Assembly: GCF_030915385.1 (NCBI RefSeq)
Contig: NZ_CP133268.1
Coordinates: 4,748,001-4,812,000, forward strand
Reading direction: 5' to 3'
Source: Neobacillus sp. PS3-12
GTDB taxonomy: Bacteria; Bacillota; Bacilli; Bacillales; Cytobacillaceae
DNA: 64,000 nucleotides
Of this stretch, positions 1 to 8,560 are shown piece by piece. The stretch's first letter is position 1. Each line of letters opens with the position of its first letter. The position numbers were made by a program, and so were the translations under genes. The notes under the pieces are model-generated. The model searched no databases. It saw only the letters and a program-made list of their open reading frames with translations, and was not told the DNA's origin.

Positions 1-632
1 CACTAAATATGCAGGAGCATCATGATGACTTTCTTGCTCATGGAAAAGATGTACTCTTAAATGAACCAGCCTTCCAGCCATTGCGCCACTATGTTGAAGA
101 GGTGCTTGTAACAGGCGACTGGGCAGAAGTTCTTGTTGCGGAAAATTTAACATTAGATCTTCTATTAGGAAATTTGATGTACCGCGAATTTAACCAGGAA
201 GCACTTAAACATGGTGATACACATTTATCCATAATGAATCTGGTGATTGCGAAGCAATTAGATTGGCATCGTGACTGGGCATTTTCTCTTTTCAAAATGT
301 TGGCAGAAGATAAAGCAGAAAGCCGCTGGGATTATTTAAAGTCCTTAGGCTATGAAGATTGGGAAGGAGACTATCGTTGGGGCAGAATCCTAAGCGACCC
401 GAGAGAGACTCCAGAAGAGACCTTATCTAACATTGAAATTATTCAAGAATGGATCGATAAATGGTATCCGAAGGCATTCGAAGCTGTTCTTGCATTAGCA
501 CCTTTATTCGAAAAACATGGAATATCGATTAATCTTCCAGAGACACTGAAAAAGATAGAGGAAGAAGCCATTATTCCAATCTATAAGAAATACAAACTAC
601 CATTTAAGCAATACGAAATTGCACTTAACTAA
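1..632 (+). CDS. dmpL: phenol hydroxylase P1 (beta-like) subunit, 5' end cut by window
   Basis: This is the C-terminal part of the P1 subunit of a multicomponent phenol hydroxylase (DmpL/TomA1 type), a diiron-family protein that pairs with the catalytic DmpN subunit. The frame is open from base 3 with no stop, so the ATG at 9 is probably internal. About 209 residues are visible against roughly 330 for the family. The identification rests on the helical, acidic and Trp-rich sequence (W-D-Y-L-K-S-L-G-Y-E-D-W) and on the DmpM/N/O/P genes that follow directly. The stop is 18 bases before dmpM, so the genes are co-transcribed. The true start lies upstream of the window. Confidence 0.85.
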   Translation, partial: LNMQEHHDDFLAHGKDVLLNEPAFQPLRHYVEEVLVTGDWAEVLVAENLTLDLLLGNLMYREFNQEALKHGDTHLSIMNLVIAKQLDWHRDWAFSLFKMLAEDKAESRWDYLKSLGYEDWEGDYRWGRILSDPRETPEETLSNIEIIQEWIDKWYPKAFEAVLALAPLFEKHGISINLPETLKKIEEEAIIPIYKKYKLPFKQYEIALN

Positions 633-650
633 GAGAGGGGAACGAGTACG

Positions 651-947
651 ATGACAGTAAAACAAGCCTATGTTGGAATCGATTTAGATACAAGTGGCGG
701 CAGTGTTGCAACAGCGATCATCGCAGCGATTGAAGAAGATAACGAAGGGGTTATCGTCGAAGACTTTTCCGTTTATAAAAAAGTAAAAGTGCCTGGGAAG
801 CTAGTGTTAAATCGAGAAACAGTAGAAGAAAACCTTGGCGCAGACTTTGAAATGGATCAATTACACCTTGTCATGAGTTCATATTTTGGCTTTATTACAG
901 ACTGGGACGAAGAGCATTTAACAATTGAGTGGGAAAACGCAGAATAA
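651..947 (+). CDS. dmpM: phenol hydroxylase P2 effector/coupling protein
   Basis: This is the small cofactor-free regulatory component of bacterial multicomponent monooxygenases (MmoB/DmpM family), which binds the hydroxylase and tunes diiron reactivity. At 98 residues it is the usual size. It contains the typical V-G-I-D-L-D start region and a C-terminal segment ending W-D-E-E-H-L-T-I-E-W. An AGAGGGG ribosome site precedes the ATG by about 8 bases. It sits between the P1 and P3 genes, exactly as in the dmp/phe/tom operons. Cytoplasmic. Confidence 0.9.
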   Translation: MTVKQAYVGIDLDTSGGSVATAIIAAIEEDNEGVIVEDFSVYKKVKVPGKLVLNRETVEENLGADFEMDQLHLVMSSYFGFITDWDEEHLTIEWENAE

Positions 948-961
948 GGAGGGGTATACTC

Positions 962-2467
962 GTGGCGAAACTAGGAGTTAAGGAAAAATATCATGCAATG
1001 ACGAGAGATTTAATGTGGGAACCAAAAGATTTTGATATGAACAAGGTTTATCCGCTTATTGAAAAAGAAGGTATTATCCTGAAAGATCCGAGCAGATGGG
1101 AAGATCCTTTTCGTATGGCATACAACCAATACGTGAAGATTCAATCAGAGAAAGATGGAATCTACCATGCTGTACGAAATGCCTTTGAAGCAAATGATGG
1201 TCACGCGAAGGTCGTTGATTCACGTTGGTATGAAGGGGTAAAAGTATTCGCGACAGCCGTGCAGCCTGCTGAATATTCTGCGCACCGCTTAATGGCGTAT
1301 GTTGGACGAAACATTCCAATTGAAGCGGTTCGTTTTGCGACATTCAATCAGGCGATCGACGAATTGCGTCATGCACAAATTGAAATCAAGCACTATTCTC
1401 ATATGAGCAAAGAAATTGACGGACTTCACAATTTTTCAAATACTATACAAAACTTATGGTTTAATACTGTACCAAGATCATTCTTTGATGATGCGATGAC
1501 AGCTGGTCCATTTGAAGCGTTAATAGCCATTTCCTTCTCATTCGAATATGTGTTTACAAACATTCTGTTCTTACCATTTGCTTCTTCTGCTGGTGCAGTT
1601 GGCGACGATAATTTTGCAGCTGTTGGAAAAAGCGTACAATCGGATGAATCCCGCCACATGGCATTAGGCATGTCTGCCTTAAAGATGTTATTAGAGGAAG
1701 ACGATCGTAACGTTCCGATCATTCAAGGCTGGCTTGACAAATGGTATTGGAGAGCTTATCGTCTGTTCTCGGTCATTGCGACACTTGTTGATTATTATCC
1801 ACGTATACGTCCAATTTCTTGGAAAAAAGCATTTGAAATCTATGTAGAAGAACAAGTGTTTAATGGGTTATTTAAAGATCTACGAAAATATGGCATTCGT
1901 CTACCAAAGCATGCAGAAGACAGCATGAAAGAAAAAAATCACTATTCTCATGCAGTAATGCGAATCCTTGATCATTATAAACATGCTAATTTGTTCAGAG
2001 GATTCCGTCTGCAGCCTGATGATTATGAATGGCTATCAAAGGAATATCCTGAAACGTTTGAACACTACTATTCTCCTTATTTCCGTCGTATGGATGATCA
2101 TGTGCTAGCTGGGTCAAGCCCTGGCATTCCATCTGTCTGCAGTGTTTGTCAAATTCCTGCAGAGTTCCCGGATCCCGATAATCCGTCAAAAATGTGGACG
2201 CAATATAGTGAATTTAACAATAAAACGTATATTACTTGTTCTCCTGGCTGTAAGCATATTTTTGAGAGTGATCCATTTAAATACATGCAAATGTGGTGGC
2301 CGGCAGAAGCTTATTTAAGTGGAGAATTTGGTGATGATCCAATAGCTGGAATCTTCAAATATACGGGTTTATCTCCAGAAGATGCAGGAGAGCATTATTC
2401 TTCAAGGGAACATGCTCATTGGCTGGAGTATCGCAAACATTTAGGACTGGATAAAAAGTTTTTCTAA
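962..2467 (+). CDS. dmpN: phenol hydroxylase P3 (alpha) catalytic diiron subunit
   Basis: This is the oxygenase subunit that hydroxylates phenol to catechol. I start it at GTG 962 because AAGGAGGGG at 947-955 is well placed; an upstream in-frame ATG at 929 lies inside dmpM without a ribosome site. The product is 501 residues, close to the family size. Carboxylate-bridged diiron ligands appear as E104, E134-x2-H137 (D-E-L-R-H), E195 and E229-x2-H232 (D-E-S-R-H). That spacing is nearly the one known for toluene/phenol monooxygenases. The C-terminal part (about residues 385-435) is a YHS-like domain with paired Cys residues (C-S-V-C and C-S-P-G-C). No disruption is seen. Confidence 0.95.
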   Translation: MAKLGVKEKYHAMTRDLMWEPKDFDMNKVYPLIEKEGIILKDPSRWEDPFRMAYNQYVKIQSEKDGIYHAVRNAFEANDGHAKVVDSRWYEGVKVFATAVQPAEYSAHRLMAYVGRNIPIEAVRFATFNQAIDELRHAQIEIKHYSHMSKEIDGLHNFSNTIQNLWFNTVPRSFFDDAMTAGPFEALIAISFSFEYVFTNILFLPFASSAGAVGDDNFAAVGKSVQSDESRHMALGMSALKMLLEEDDRNVPIIQGWLDKWYWRAYRLFSVIATLVDYYPRIRPISWKKAFEIYVEEQVFNGLFKDLRKYGIRLPKHAEDSMKEKNHYSHAVMRILDHYKHANLFRGFRLQPDDYEWLSKEYPETFEHYYSPYFRRMDDHVLAGSSPGIPSVCSVCQIPAEFPDPDNPSKMWTQYSEFNNKTYITCSPGCKHIFESDPFKYMQMWWPAEAYLSGEFGDDPIAGIFKYTGLSPEDAGEHYSSREHAHWLEYRKHLGLDKKFF

Positions 2468-2495
2468 AGCTACGTGAAACAGGGGGTGAAAGGGA

Positions 2496-2777
2496 ATGGC
2501 AAACTATTTGAAGCATGAAAACCAATTGATTGTCTGGCCGGTGCTAAAAGAAGCGGCTGAAAATATGTTTCATGGAAGTATCGGATTAAATGTTCGTTAC
2601 GATATGACAAATAAAGAATTGTTTGAAGCTTGTTTAGAGGCTTGGAAGGTGAATAACGACAAGAACTATCGTTTATTCTTGATTCGCGGTGATGGAAAAA
2701 CAGAAGTTTCTTTAGATGGAAATATAAGAGAAGCCGGCTTTCGTAATGGGGATTATTTAGAAATTGCAGAGGCGTAA
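2496..2777 (+). CDS. dmpO: phenol hydroxylase P4 subunit
   Basis: This 93-residue protein follows dmpN by 28 bases and has a GGGGGTGAAAGGG ribosome site. It matches the P4 (DmpO) component by order, size and sequence, including a C-terminal ubiquitin-like segment with G-D-Y-L-E-I. DmpO is required for phenol hydroxylase activity, probably for assembly or iron loading of the oxygenase; that role comes from the Pseudomonas system and is not visible here. It is slightly shorter than the Pseudomonas protein (about 119 residues). Confidence 0.85.
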   Translation: MANYLKHENQLIVWPVLKEAAENMFHGSIGLNVRYDMTNKELFEACLEAWKVNNDKNYRLFLIRGDGKTEVSLDGNIREAGFRNGDYLEIAEA

Positions 2778-2796
2778 GTTCTATAAAAATTCTATT

Positions 2797-2831
2797 CTTC
2801 TTCATGTGGGACCGTTTTTCACATGAAGAAG
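2797..2831 (+). other. perfect 12-bp stem-loop between dmpO and dmpP
   Basis: CTTCTTCATGTG (2797-2808) and its exact complement CACATGAAGAAG (2820-2831) enclose an 11-base loop containing five Ts. No T-run follows, so it is not a standard terminator. It sits in the only long gap (111 bases) inside the hydroxylase operon. That position suits an mRNA processing or stabilising element that sets subunit ratio (inference). Confidence 0.6.
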
Positions 2832-2888
2832 ATTTAAGGTTCCTACTTTACAAAAAAAGGAATCGAATTTCATGAGAGGAGAGAGGGA

Positions 2889-3908
2889 ATGACGAAAACA
2901 GCGGTTGAAACGTATGAAATTACATTAGAACCCAGTGGGAAAGTGATTACAGTCAAGGAAGGTCAAACAATATTAGATGCAGCTATTCGTAATGGAGTTC
3001 AAGTTGCCTATGGATGCCGTCATGGCAGTTGTGCTGCTTGTAAATGTCAAGTTCTTGAAGGTGACTATGAAGTCATGGACCGGGTATCTGAATACTCTCT
3101 TATGAGTTTTGAAAGAGAAGAAGGATTTACCTTAATGTGCAGTACATTGGTAGAAAGTGATTTAGTCATTGAAGTAGAAGAGGAAGAATCTGATCTGCCG
3201 TTTTTCGCTGTATCTGATTTTGAAGCAGAGGTTGTGGAAAATGTAGCATGTACACACGATATTCACATGATTAAGCTGAAATTACAGGAACCGCAAAATA
3301 TTGAATATGCATCAGGACAGTTTTTCGAATTTGAAATTCCTAGTTTAGATGATACACGTGCCTATTCATTAGCAAATAAATATGAAGAGGGAAGTATGAT
3401 AGAGTTTCATGTAAAGCGGGTGCCGGAAGGAAAAGGATCAAATTATATGTGTGACTTACAAGTAGGCGATACCGTAACAGGCTCTGGCCCTTATGGTAGC
3501 ATGCAGCTGCGAAGCAAAGATAAGGATTTAATCTTTATTGCTGGTGGCTCTGGGATGGCGCCAATTAAGTCACTTTTAGAAGAGTTATTTTCACAATCTT
3601 TCGAAAAAGAGGCGTGGTTCTTCTACGGAGCGCGTTCGAAAAAGGATTTGTATTTAACAGAAGAGTGGGAAGAACTAGTCCGTCAGCATCCAAACTTCCA
3701 CTTTGTTCCGGCTTTATCACAGCCAGCCCCATCTGATGTATGGGATGGGGAAACAGGTTTTATTGCTGATGTCATATCCCGCACACTGGATGATACATCC
3801 AATATGGATGCTTATCTTTGCGGACCGCCGATTATGATTGAAACAGCCTGTGATGCATTAAGTAAAAGCGGCATGAAAGGCACGAATATTGCTTATGATG
3901 AGTTTTAA
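2889..3908 (+). CDS. dmpP: phenol hydroxylase P5 reductase (2Fe-2S/FAD)
   Basis: This NADH:acceptor reductase feeds electrons to the diiron oxygenase. The N-terminal plant-type ferredoxin domain has C43, C48, C51 and C84 as [2Fe-2S] ligands (motif C-R-H-G-S-C-A-A-C). An FAD-binding barrel follows with R-A-Y-S, and then a nucleotide domain with G-G-S-G-M-A-P and a C-terminal Y-L-C-G-P-P motif. At 339 residues it is nearly the length of DmpP (353). The ATG has a GAGGAGAGAGGG ribosome site. It is separated from dmpO by the hairpin at 2797-2831. Confidence 0.95.
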   Translation: MTKTAVETYEITLEPSGKVITVKEGQTILDAAIRNGVQVAYGCRHGSCAACKCQVLEGDYEVMDRVSEYSLMSFEREEGFTLMCSTLVESDLVIEVEEEESDLPFFAVSDFEAEVVENVACTHDIHMIKLKLQEPQNIEYASGQFFEFEIPSLDDTRAYSLANKYEEGSMIEFHVKRVPEGKGSNYMCDLQVGDTVTGSGPYGSMQLRSKDKDLIFIAGGSGMAPIKSLLEELFSQSFEKEAWFFYGARSKKDLYLTEEWEELVRQHPNFHFVPALSQPAPSDVWDGETGFIADVISRTLDDTSNMDAYLCGPPIMIETACDALSKSGMKGTNIAYDEF

Positions 3909-3993
3909 AGAAAACAAGTGAAGAATATGAATTGGAAGCTAAGTTTACGAAAATTTTTCATTAATCTAAATTAAATTGCAAGGGGGATAAACA

Positions 3994-4908
3994 ATGGCAA
4001 GAGTTATGCGTATGGGCAGAGTTGAACTAAAAGTATTAGATTTAGAAAGTTCGGTAGATTACTATACAAATGTGATTGGTTTGGAAGAAACAGGCCGCAT
4101 GGGGGATAGCGTCTACCTAAAAGCTTGGGATGAGTACGATCATCATAGTGTTATTTTAACCAAATCAAAAACGGCAGGAGTAGCTCATATCGCTTTTAAA
4201 GTAGAAACGATTGACGATTTAGCTTACTTTGAAAAGAAGATAGAGGAATTTGGCTGTCAAACAACAAGAATATCAAACCGTTTAAGATTAGGAGAGGGTG
4301 AAGCTGTTCATTTTGTCCTACCAACAGGCCACCATTGTGAACTGTACTATGAAATTGATCTATTAGGGACAGCTGTCGGAACCAGAAATCCGAATCCATG
4401 GCCATTAGGTGCAAAAGGTATTGCCCCACATCGCCTTGACCATTGCTTATTAACGGGAGATGACTTGAAAACGGTAACAAGATTCTTCGTCGAAGTACTG
4501 AACTTTAGACAAAGTGAAAAAGTAGTCGTTGAGGATAATGAAGAACTAGTGGGAAGCTTCTTATTTTCAGGCAATAAGGCACATGATATCGCATTTGTAA
4601 AAGGACCTGACGCAAAGCTTCATCATGCGGCATTTTCTGTTGAGTCACTTCATGATGTCTTTAAAGCAGCCGATATTCTTTCCATGTATGAAGTGCCGTT
4701 TGATGTAACACCTACTCGTCATGGAATCACAAGAGGACAAACCATTTATTTCTTTGATCCATCTGGAAACCGCAATGAAGCATTTGCTGGCGGATATATG
4801 GCCTATGCTGATATGCCGACCATTACATGGGATGCATCTAAAATTGGAACAGGTATTTTTTATCACCGTAGAGAACTCCATGAATCCTTTATGAAAGCGT
4901 TAACCTAA
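3994..4908 (+). CDS. dmpB: catechol 2,3-dioxygenase (extradiol, Fe(II))
   Basis: It cleaves catechol next to the hydroxyls to give 2-hydroxymuconic semialdehyde. The protein has 304 residues and two vicinal-oxygen-chelate modules. The Fe(II) ligands fall at H150 (H-R-L-D-H), H211 (K-L-H-H) and E262 (N-R-N-E-A-F). Their spacing of 61 and 51 is identical to H153/H214/E265 of Pseudomonas XylE. AAGGGGG precedes the ATG. It lies directly after the phenol hydroxylase genes, so the window encodes phenol to ring-opened product. Confidence 0.95.
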   Translation: MARVMRMGRVELKVLDLESSVDYYTNVIGLEETGRMGDSVYLKAWDEYDHHSVILTKSKTAGVAHIAFKVETIDDLAYFEKKIEEFGCQTTRISNRLRLGEGEAVHFVLPTGHHCELYYEIDLLGTAVGTRNPNPWPLGAKGIAPHRLDHCLLTGDDLKTVTRFFVEVLNFRQSEKVVVEDNEELVGSFLFSGNKAHDIAFVKGPDAKLHHAAFSVESLHDVFKAADILSMYEVPFDVTPTRHGITRGQTIYFFDPSGNRNEAFAGGYMAYADMPTITWDASKIGTGIFYHRRELHESFMKALT

Positions 4909-4952
4909 TCTTGAATATTGGAATAGCAACTTGATGAATAAGGAGGAAAATT

Positions 4953-5291
4953 ATGTATAAAGTGACGCTTAGTGCTAGAGGGCAGCAGTTTGAATATGAC
5001 TGTGCAGAAAATGTAACACCATTAAGAGCAGCTCGTGACCAGTTTATTCCAATACCGACAGGATGTGTACGAGGCGGATGCGGTATGTGTAAGGTGAAAG
5101 TGCTGAATGGTGAATATGATCAAGAAATCATTCGATCACATGATGCGCTATCTGATGAAGAATTAGTGAGTGGGTACGCTTTAGCCTGTTGCATGACAGC
5201 AAAAAGTGATCTGGAAATTATGACAGCAGAAGATTATGAAAAATTAAGAGAGAATGAGAAAAATCAAGTGAAAATTGGTGAAGGTAAATAG
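4953..5291 (+). CDS. xylT: plant-type [2Fe-2S] ferredoxin, XylT/DmpQ-like
   Basis: This 112-residue ferredoxin has ligand pattern C38-x4-C43-x2-C46 and a fourth Cys at 79 or 80. XylT and DmpQ reduce and so reactivate oxidised catechol 2,3-dioxygenase. Its place 44 bases after the dioxygenase supports that job. The ribosome site AAGGAGG is strong. The C-terminal tail (about residues 95-112) is charged and longer than strictly needed for the fold. Confidence 0.85.
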   Translation: MYKVTLSARGQQFEYDCAENVTPLRAARDQFIPIPTGCVRGGCGMCKVKVLNGEYDQEIIRSHDALSDEELVSGYALACCMTAKSDLEIMTAEDYEKLRENEKNQVKIGEGK

Positions 5292-5318
5292 TAAGTCAAA
5301 GTAAAAATGAGGATGTTG

Positions 5319-6136
5319 ATGATGGATAACGCTAAATATATCGATGTAAATGGAATTTCAACACATTATCATGAGAGCGGGAAAGGCGAGGCTGTACTAT
5401 TGATACATGGATCAGGTCCAGGAGTTACAGCATGGGCAAATTGGAGACTCATTATACCGAGGCTTTCAGAAAACTTCCATGTATATGCACCTGATATTGT
5501 GGGATTTGGGTATACAGAAAGACCAGAAAGTATCGAATATGGTGTTGAAACGTGGACCAATCATTTAATTAGTTTTATCGAAACGATCGGTGAAAGACGA
5601 GTGCATATGATTGGTAACTCGCTTGGGGGCGCATTAGCCTTACAAATTGCCAATAAAAGACGGATTTAGTCGGAAAAATCGTTTTAATGGGCGCGGCAGC
5701 TCTACCATTTAACATGACTTATGGTTTAGATAAAGTATGGGGCTATGAACCAAGTATGGAAAATATGAAACGACTTTTAGAGATTTTTAACTACGATCAG
5801 GAATTTGCCACAGATGAATTAGCACAGCTGCGCTATGAAGCAAGTATTCAACCATGGTTGAAAGAGGCTTTCTCCAAAATGTTTGCAGAGCCTCGTCAAG
5901 AAAAGCTGAATAGCTTAGCGTTGCCAGAAGAACAAATTAAGAAGATTGATCATCCTGTATTAATGGTTCATGGAAGAGATGATCTTGTGATCCCTTATAA
6001 GGAAACGAGCTTAAGGCTTTTGGAGCTGCTGCCAAATTCAGAGTTACATCTATTTTCAAAATGTGGCCACTGGACTCAAATTGAAAAAAAAGATGAATTT
6101 GCTCAGCTTTGTGAGAATTTCTTTCTTCGTAACTAA
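5319..6136 (+). pseudogene. dmpD: 2-hydroxymuconic semialdehyde hydrolase, one-base frameshift
   Basis: This alpha/beta hydrolase of the XylF/DmpD type cleaves the meta-cleavage product. The frame stops at TAG 5667. Restoring one C near 5661 turns AGACGGAT into AGA-CCG-GAT and reads R-P-D-L-V-G-K-I-V-L-M-G straight into the second half. All catalytic residues survive: Ser in G-N-S-L-G-G, Asp in H-G-R-D-D and His in C-G-H-W. Repaired length is about 272 residues, which is normal. The second half has no further stops, so sequencing error is as likely as decay. The start is ATG 5319 or 5322, after GAGGATG. Confidence 0.85.
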
Positions 6137-6181
6137 CCTTCGAACGATATAGTGCAAACATTGTTATATTGATATTGATGA

Positions 6182-6195
6182 TTCAAATATTTGAA
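6182..6195. promoter_or_regulatory. 14-bp perfect palindrome downstream of the phenol operon
   Basis: TTCAAATATTTGAA is a perfect palindrome 46 bases after the hydrolase stop and about 190 bases before the regulator start. It could be an operator for the adjacent phenol regulator or a chance AT-rich palindrome. No copy is visible upstream of the operon because that DNA is outside the window. Confidence 0.3.
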
Positions 6196-6223
6196 GTTAC
6201 CAAGTGAAATGAATGTATAAAGG

Positions 6224-6252
6224 TTTTACTATTTTATATTAAAATAGTAAAA
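6224..6252. promoter_or_regulatory. 12-bp inverted repeat with 5-base spacer
   Basis: TTTTACTATTTT (6224-6235) and AAAATAGTAAAA (6241-6252) form an exact inverted repeat around ATATT. It lies between the catabolic genes and the regulator gene. Candidate roles are an operator or an AT-rich hairpin. No T-run follows immediately. Confidence 0.35.
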
Positions 6253-6285
6253 TGGTAAGTATGTAATATTGTGAATATTTAGTAT

Positions 6286-6328
6286 AATAATAAAAGGATC
6301 ATTCAAGTAATATGATCCTTTTATTATT
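6286..6328 (+). terminator. strong hairpin ending the phenol operon
   Basis: A 17-base arm beginning AATAATAAAAGGATC (6286-6302) pairs perfectly with 6312-6328, around a 9-base loop. The 3' arm contains CTTTTATTATT. It is well placed to end transcription from the hydrolase before the regulator gene. Confidence 0.75.
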
Positions 6329-6383
6329 TACGTCCGCCCCTTCATAATTCTTTTAATCATTTCATTCTTTGGAAGGTGACACA

Positions 6384-8237
6384 TTGAAATACGAAGAGTT
6401 AATACTACAAAATCAAGATATACATTTTCAACCTAAGCTTACAATCCCGAGTTCTGCATTTGGTGCCCTTCGCAGGGAATTAATTGATACATTAGGAATT
6501 AAGCGCTCAAAAGGGTTCCTTCTTCGCTATGGTTGGAATTGTGGAGTAGCTGATTTTAAGCCATTGGTAGAAATGAATTGGGAGAATCCTAAAGACCTTT
6601 TACTGCTTGGGCCTAAAATGCATACTGATAGTGGTCATGTAACAGTAGAACCTAAAATATGTGAGGTTGATTTTGAGAATGGTACCTTACACTTTGAAGG
6701 AGATTGGATCAATTCTACTGAAGCTATAGAACATATCAAGCTTTTTGGTTATAGTGACGAACCTGTTTGTCATTCATTAGTCGGCTATGCAAGCGGCGCT
6801 TTATCGAATATTATGGGGAAACAAGTGATTGCCAGGGAAACACGGTGTATGGCAATGGGTGATGATCACTGTCATTGGGTTTGCAAGACGGTTGAGGGCT
6901 GGAATGGAGACCTTTATGTTGAACAAGAACGTCAATATTATAAAGCAGATCACATTAGTGATGAACTGGAAGAAACATATGAGAAGTTAAGATTGGAAAG
7001 AGATGGTTTAAGTAAAACATATAATATTCATTTAAAACTATTTAAAGAAGTCATTTATGAAACCGGTTTACAATCGTTATCACAAGTATTGTATGAAACG
7101 ATGACCATGCCAGTAATCATTGAAGACTTGCATGGTGAGCCTCGGGCTTTTGGCGGGATGTCTGAGCAGGAAGCAACAAAATACTCAGATGAATGGAAAG
7201 AATGGTTGTCCCTGCAACAAAACAAAAAGGGCAGGAAGAATGAGATCAGTCAAACTTTATTTATTGAAATTTCTCCTGATCATAAGCGCTTGATTACCCC
7301 GATTTATTTTCGTCAAAAAATTCATGGTTATTGCTCACTACTTGCGGAAAAGGATGCGATTACCGAGGCAGATAAAATGATTTTAGGACAGGCTGCATTA
7401 GCTTGTTCATTGCATTTCTTAAATGAGAAAACACGGTTTAATACAGAACAACGGATCAGAGGCAGTTTTTTAAATGACATTCTAAACAAAGCAATTTCAA
7501 TGTCGGAAATTGTTCTTCGTGCGCATTATATTGATTTTGAGTTAAAACCTCCTTATTTTATGGTATCGCTCCAACAAAGCACCACAGAATCATCCCTGAA
7601 AGAAAAAATTGAATATACTGATCAATTAATGAATGACCTTTTTAAATATTTGGAAACGAAACAAGTCAAAGGAATTATAGGGAAAAAGTCTGACGATGTG
7701 ATCATTTTATTTTCAGAGCCCTCTCTAGCAACTAGTCATTCCGATAAGGAAAGTTTTTGTAAAAGTCTATTTGACTATTGTACAAAGATTTATCATCCAT
7801 CCATATTTAATATGGGAGTAAGTTCAAGTAAGTCTTTGATTGAGGATGCTTCTAAATTATACAAAGAAAGTATCGCCTCTTTAAAAATCGCGAAGGGAAA
7901 CCAAAATCCTGTTTTTTTCGATGCCTTAGGAATCATAGGAATGTTGCTTCAAACAAAGGATTTAGAAGCTGTTAAAGATTTTTCCTATAAAATACTTGGA
8001 AATCTAGAAGAGGAAGATAGAAGTAAAAACATGGAATTAACCAAAACACTCTATTATTATTTAGAGAATGGGTCCAATGCCTATAAAACAGCCCGTGCAA
8101 TGAATTTTTCAATCAATGGGTTACGTTATCGACTAAAAAGGATCAATGAGATCTTAGAACTGGACATTAATAGCGCTTACAATAGACATGAAATATATTT
8201 AGCACTTCAATGTTTAATTGTTTTAAAAGAATTATAG
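6384..8237 (+). CDS. phenol-sensing XylR_N/V4R regulator with PucR-type HTH
   Basis: TTG 6384 follows AAGGTGA with good spacing, giving 617 residues. The N-terminal part (about 1-190) is the sensor of MopR/DmpR/XylR-type activators. H80 and W108 match the MopR phenol-contact pair H106/W134. C129, E152, C155 and C163 match its zinc site C155/E178/C181/C189, with identical spacing throughout. The V4R stretch includes Y-A-S-G-A-L-S-N. There is no Walker A or GAFTGA sigma-54 module. Instead there is a long middle region and a C-terminal PucR/CdaR-like HTH (about 555-612, N-A-Y-K-T-A-R-A-M and L-R-Y-R-L-K-R-I). It is the likely phenol-dependent activator of the upstream operon with the ordinary sigma factor (inference). 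Confidence 0.88.
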   Translation: MKYEELILQNQDIHFQPKLTIPSSAFGALRRELIDTLGIKRSKGFLLRYGWNCGVADFKPLVEMNWENPKDLLLLGPKMHTDSGHVTVEPKICEVDFENGTLHFEGDWINSTEAIEHIKLFGYSDEPVCHSLVGYASGALSNIMGKQVIARETRCMAMGDDHCHWVCKTVEGWNGDLYVEQERQYYKADHISDELEETYEKLRLERDGLSKTYNIHLKLFKEVIYETGLQSLSQVLYETMTMPVIIEDLHGEPRAFGGMSEQEATKYSDEWKEWLSLQQNKKGRKNEISQTLFIEISPDHKRLITPIYFRQKIHGYCSLLAEKDAITEADKMILGQAALACSLHFLNEKTRFNTEQRIRGSFLNDILNKAISMSEIVLRAHYIDFELKPPYFMVSLQQSTTESSLKEKIEYTDQLMNDLFKYLETKQVKGIIGKKSDDVIILFSEPSLATSHSDKESFCKSLFDYCTKIYHPSIFNMGVSSSKSLIEDASKLYKESIASLKIAKGNQNPVFFDALGIIGMLLQTKDLEAVKDFSYKILGNLEEEDRSKNMELTKTLYYYLENGSNAYKTARAMNFSINGLRYRLKRINEILELDINSAYNRHEIYLALQCLIVLKEL

Positions 8238-8332
8238 AAACAGCTTTCAAAAAAAGGAATTGTATTGCCAATTAGAAAATAAGACGAATGAAAAAGAAAC
8301 ACAGAAAAAAGCTTATTTTCAATATAGATATG

Positions 8333-8400
8333 AGTGCCTGACACCCTAAAAGGACATTATTTTAAATTTGTCTTTCTATGGTGTCAGGCACTATTTTTTT
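8333..8400. repeat. family A palindromic repeat, copy 1
   Basis: AGTGCCTGACACC (8333-8345) and GGTGTCAGGCACT (8380-8392) are perfect inverted arms around an inner imperfect stem (AGGACA, TGTCTTTC), followed by a T-run. Five further copies occur in this window. In the 8238-8560 gap it is the only element I can identify besides AT-rich promoter-like DNA before the hydrogenase operon. Confidence 0.9.
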
Positions 8401-8560
8401 CACAGAACAGTTTTCATTAATCATCCAATTTTTAATAAAAGCAAAGTGTAAATACAATTAAGAAAGTTTTGTGTATATTTCAGACGTTCCATGTCGAGGG
8501 TTTTGTTTATATGTTATTTTTTAACAGTGTCAATTTTAATAAATGGGGTGCGGAATTCGG

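Noticed and set aside
929-961. Upstream ATG for dmpN giving 11 more residues
   Set aside because: It lies inside dmpM without a ribosome site, whereas GTG 962 has AAGGAGGGG at the right distance.
6384-8237. Sigma-54-dependent activator
   Set aside because: Despite the XylR-type sensor there is no Walker A, GAFTGA or Fis-type HTH.
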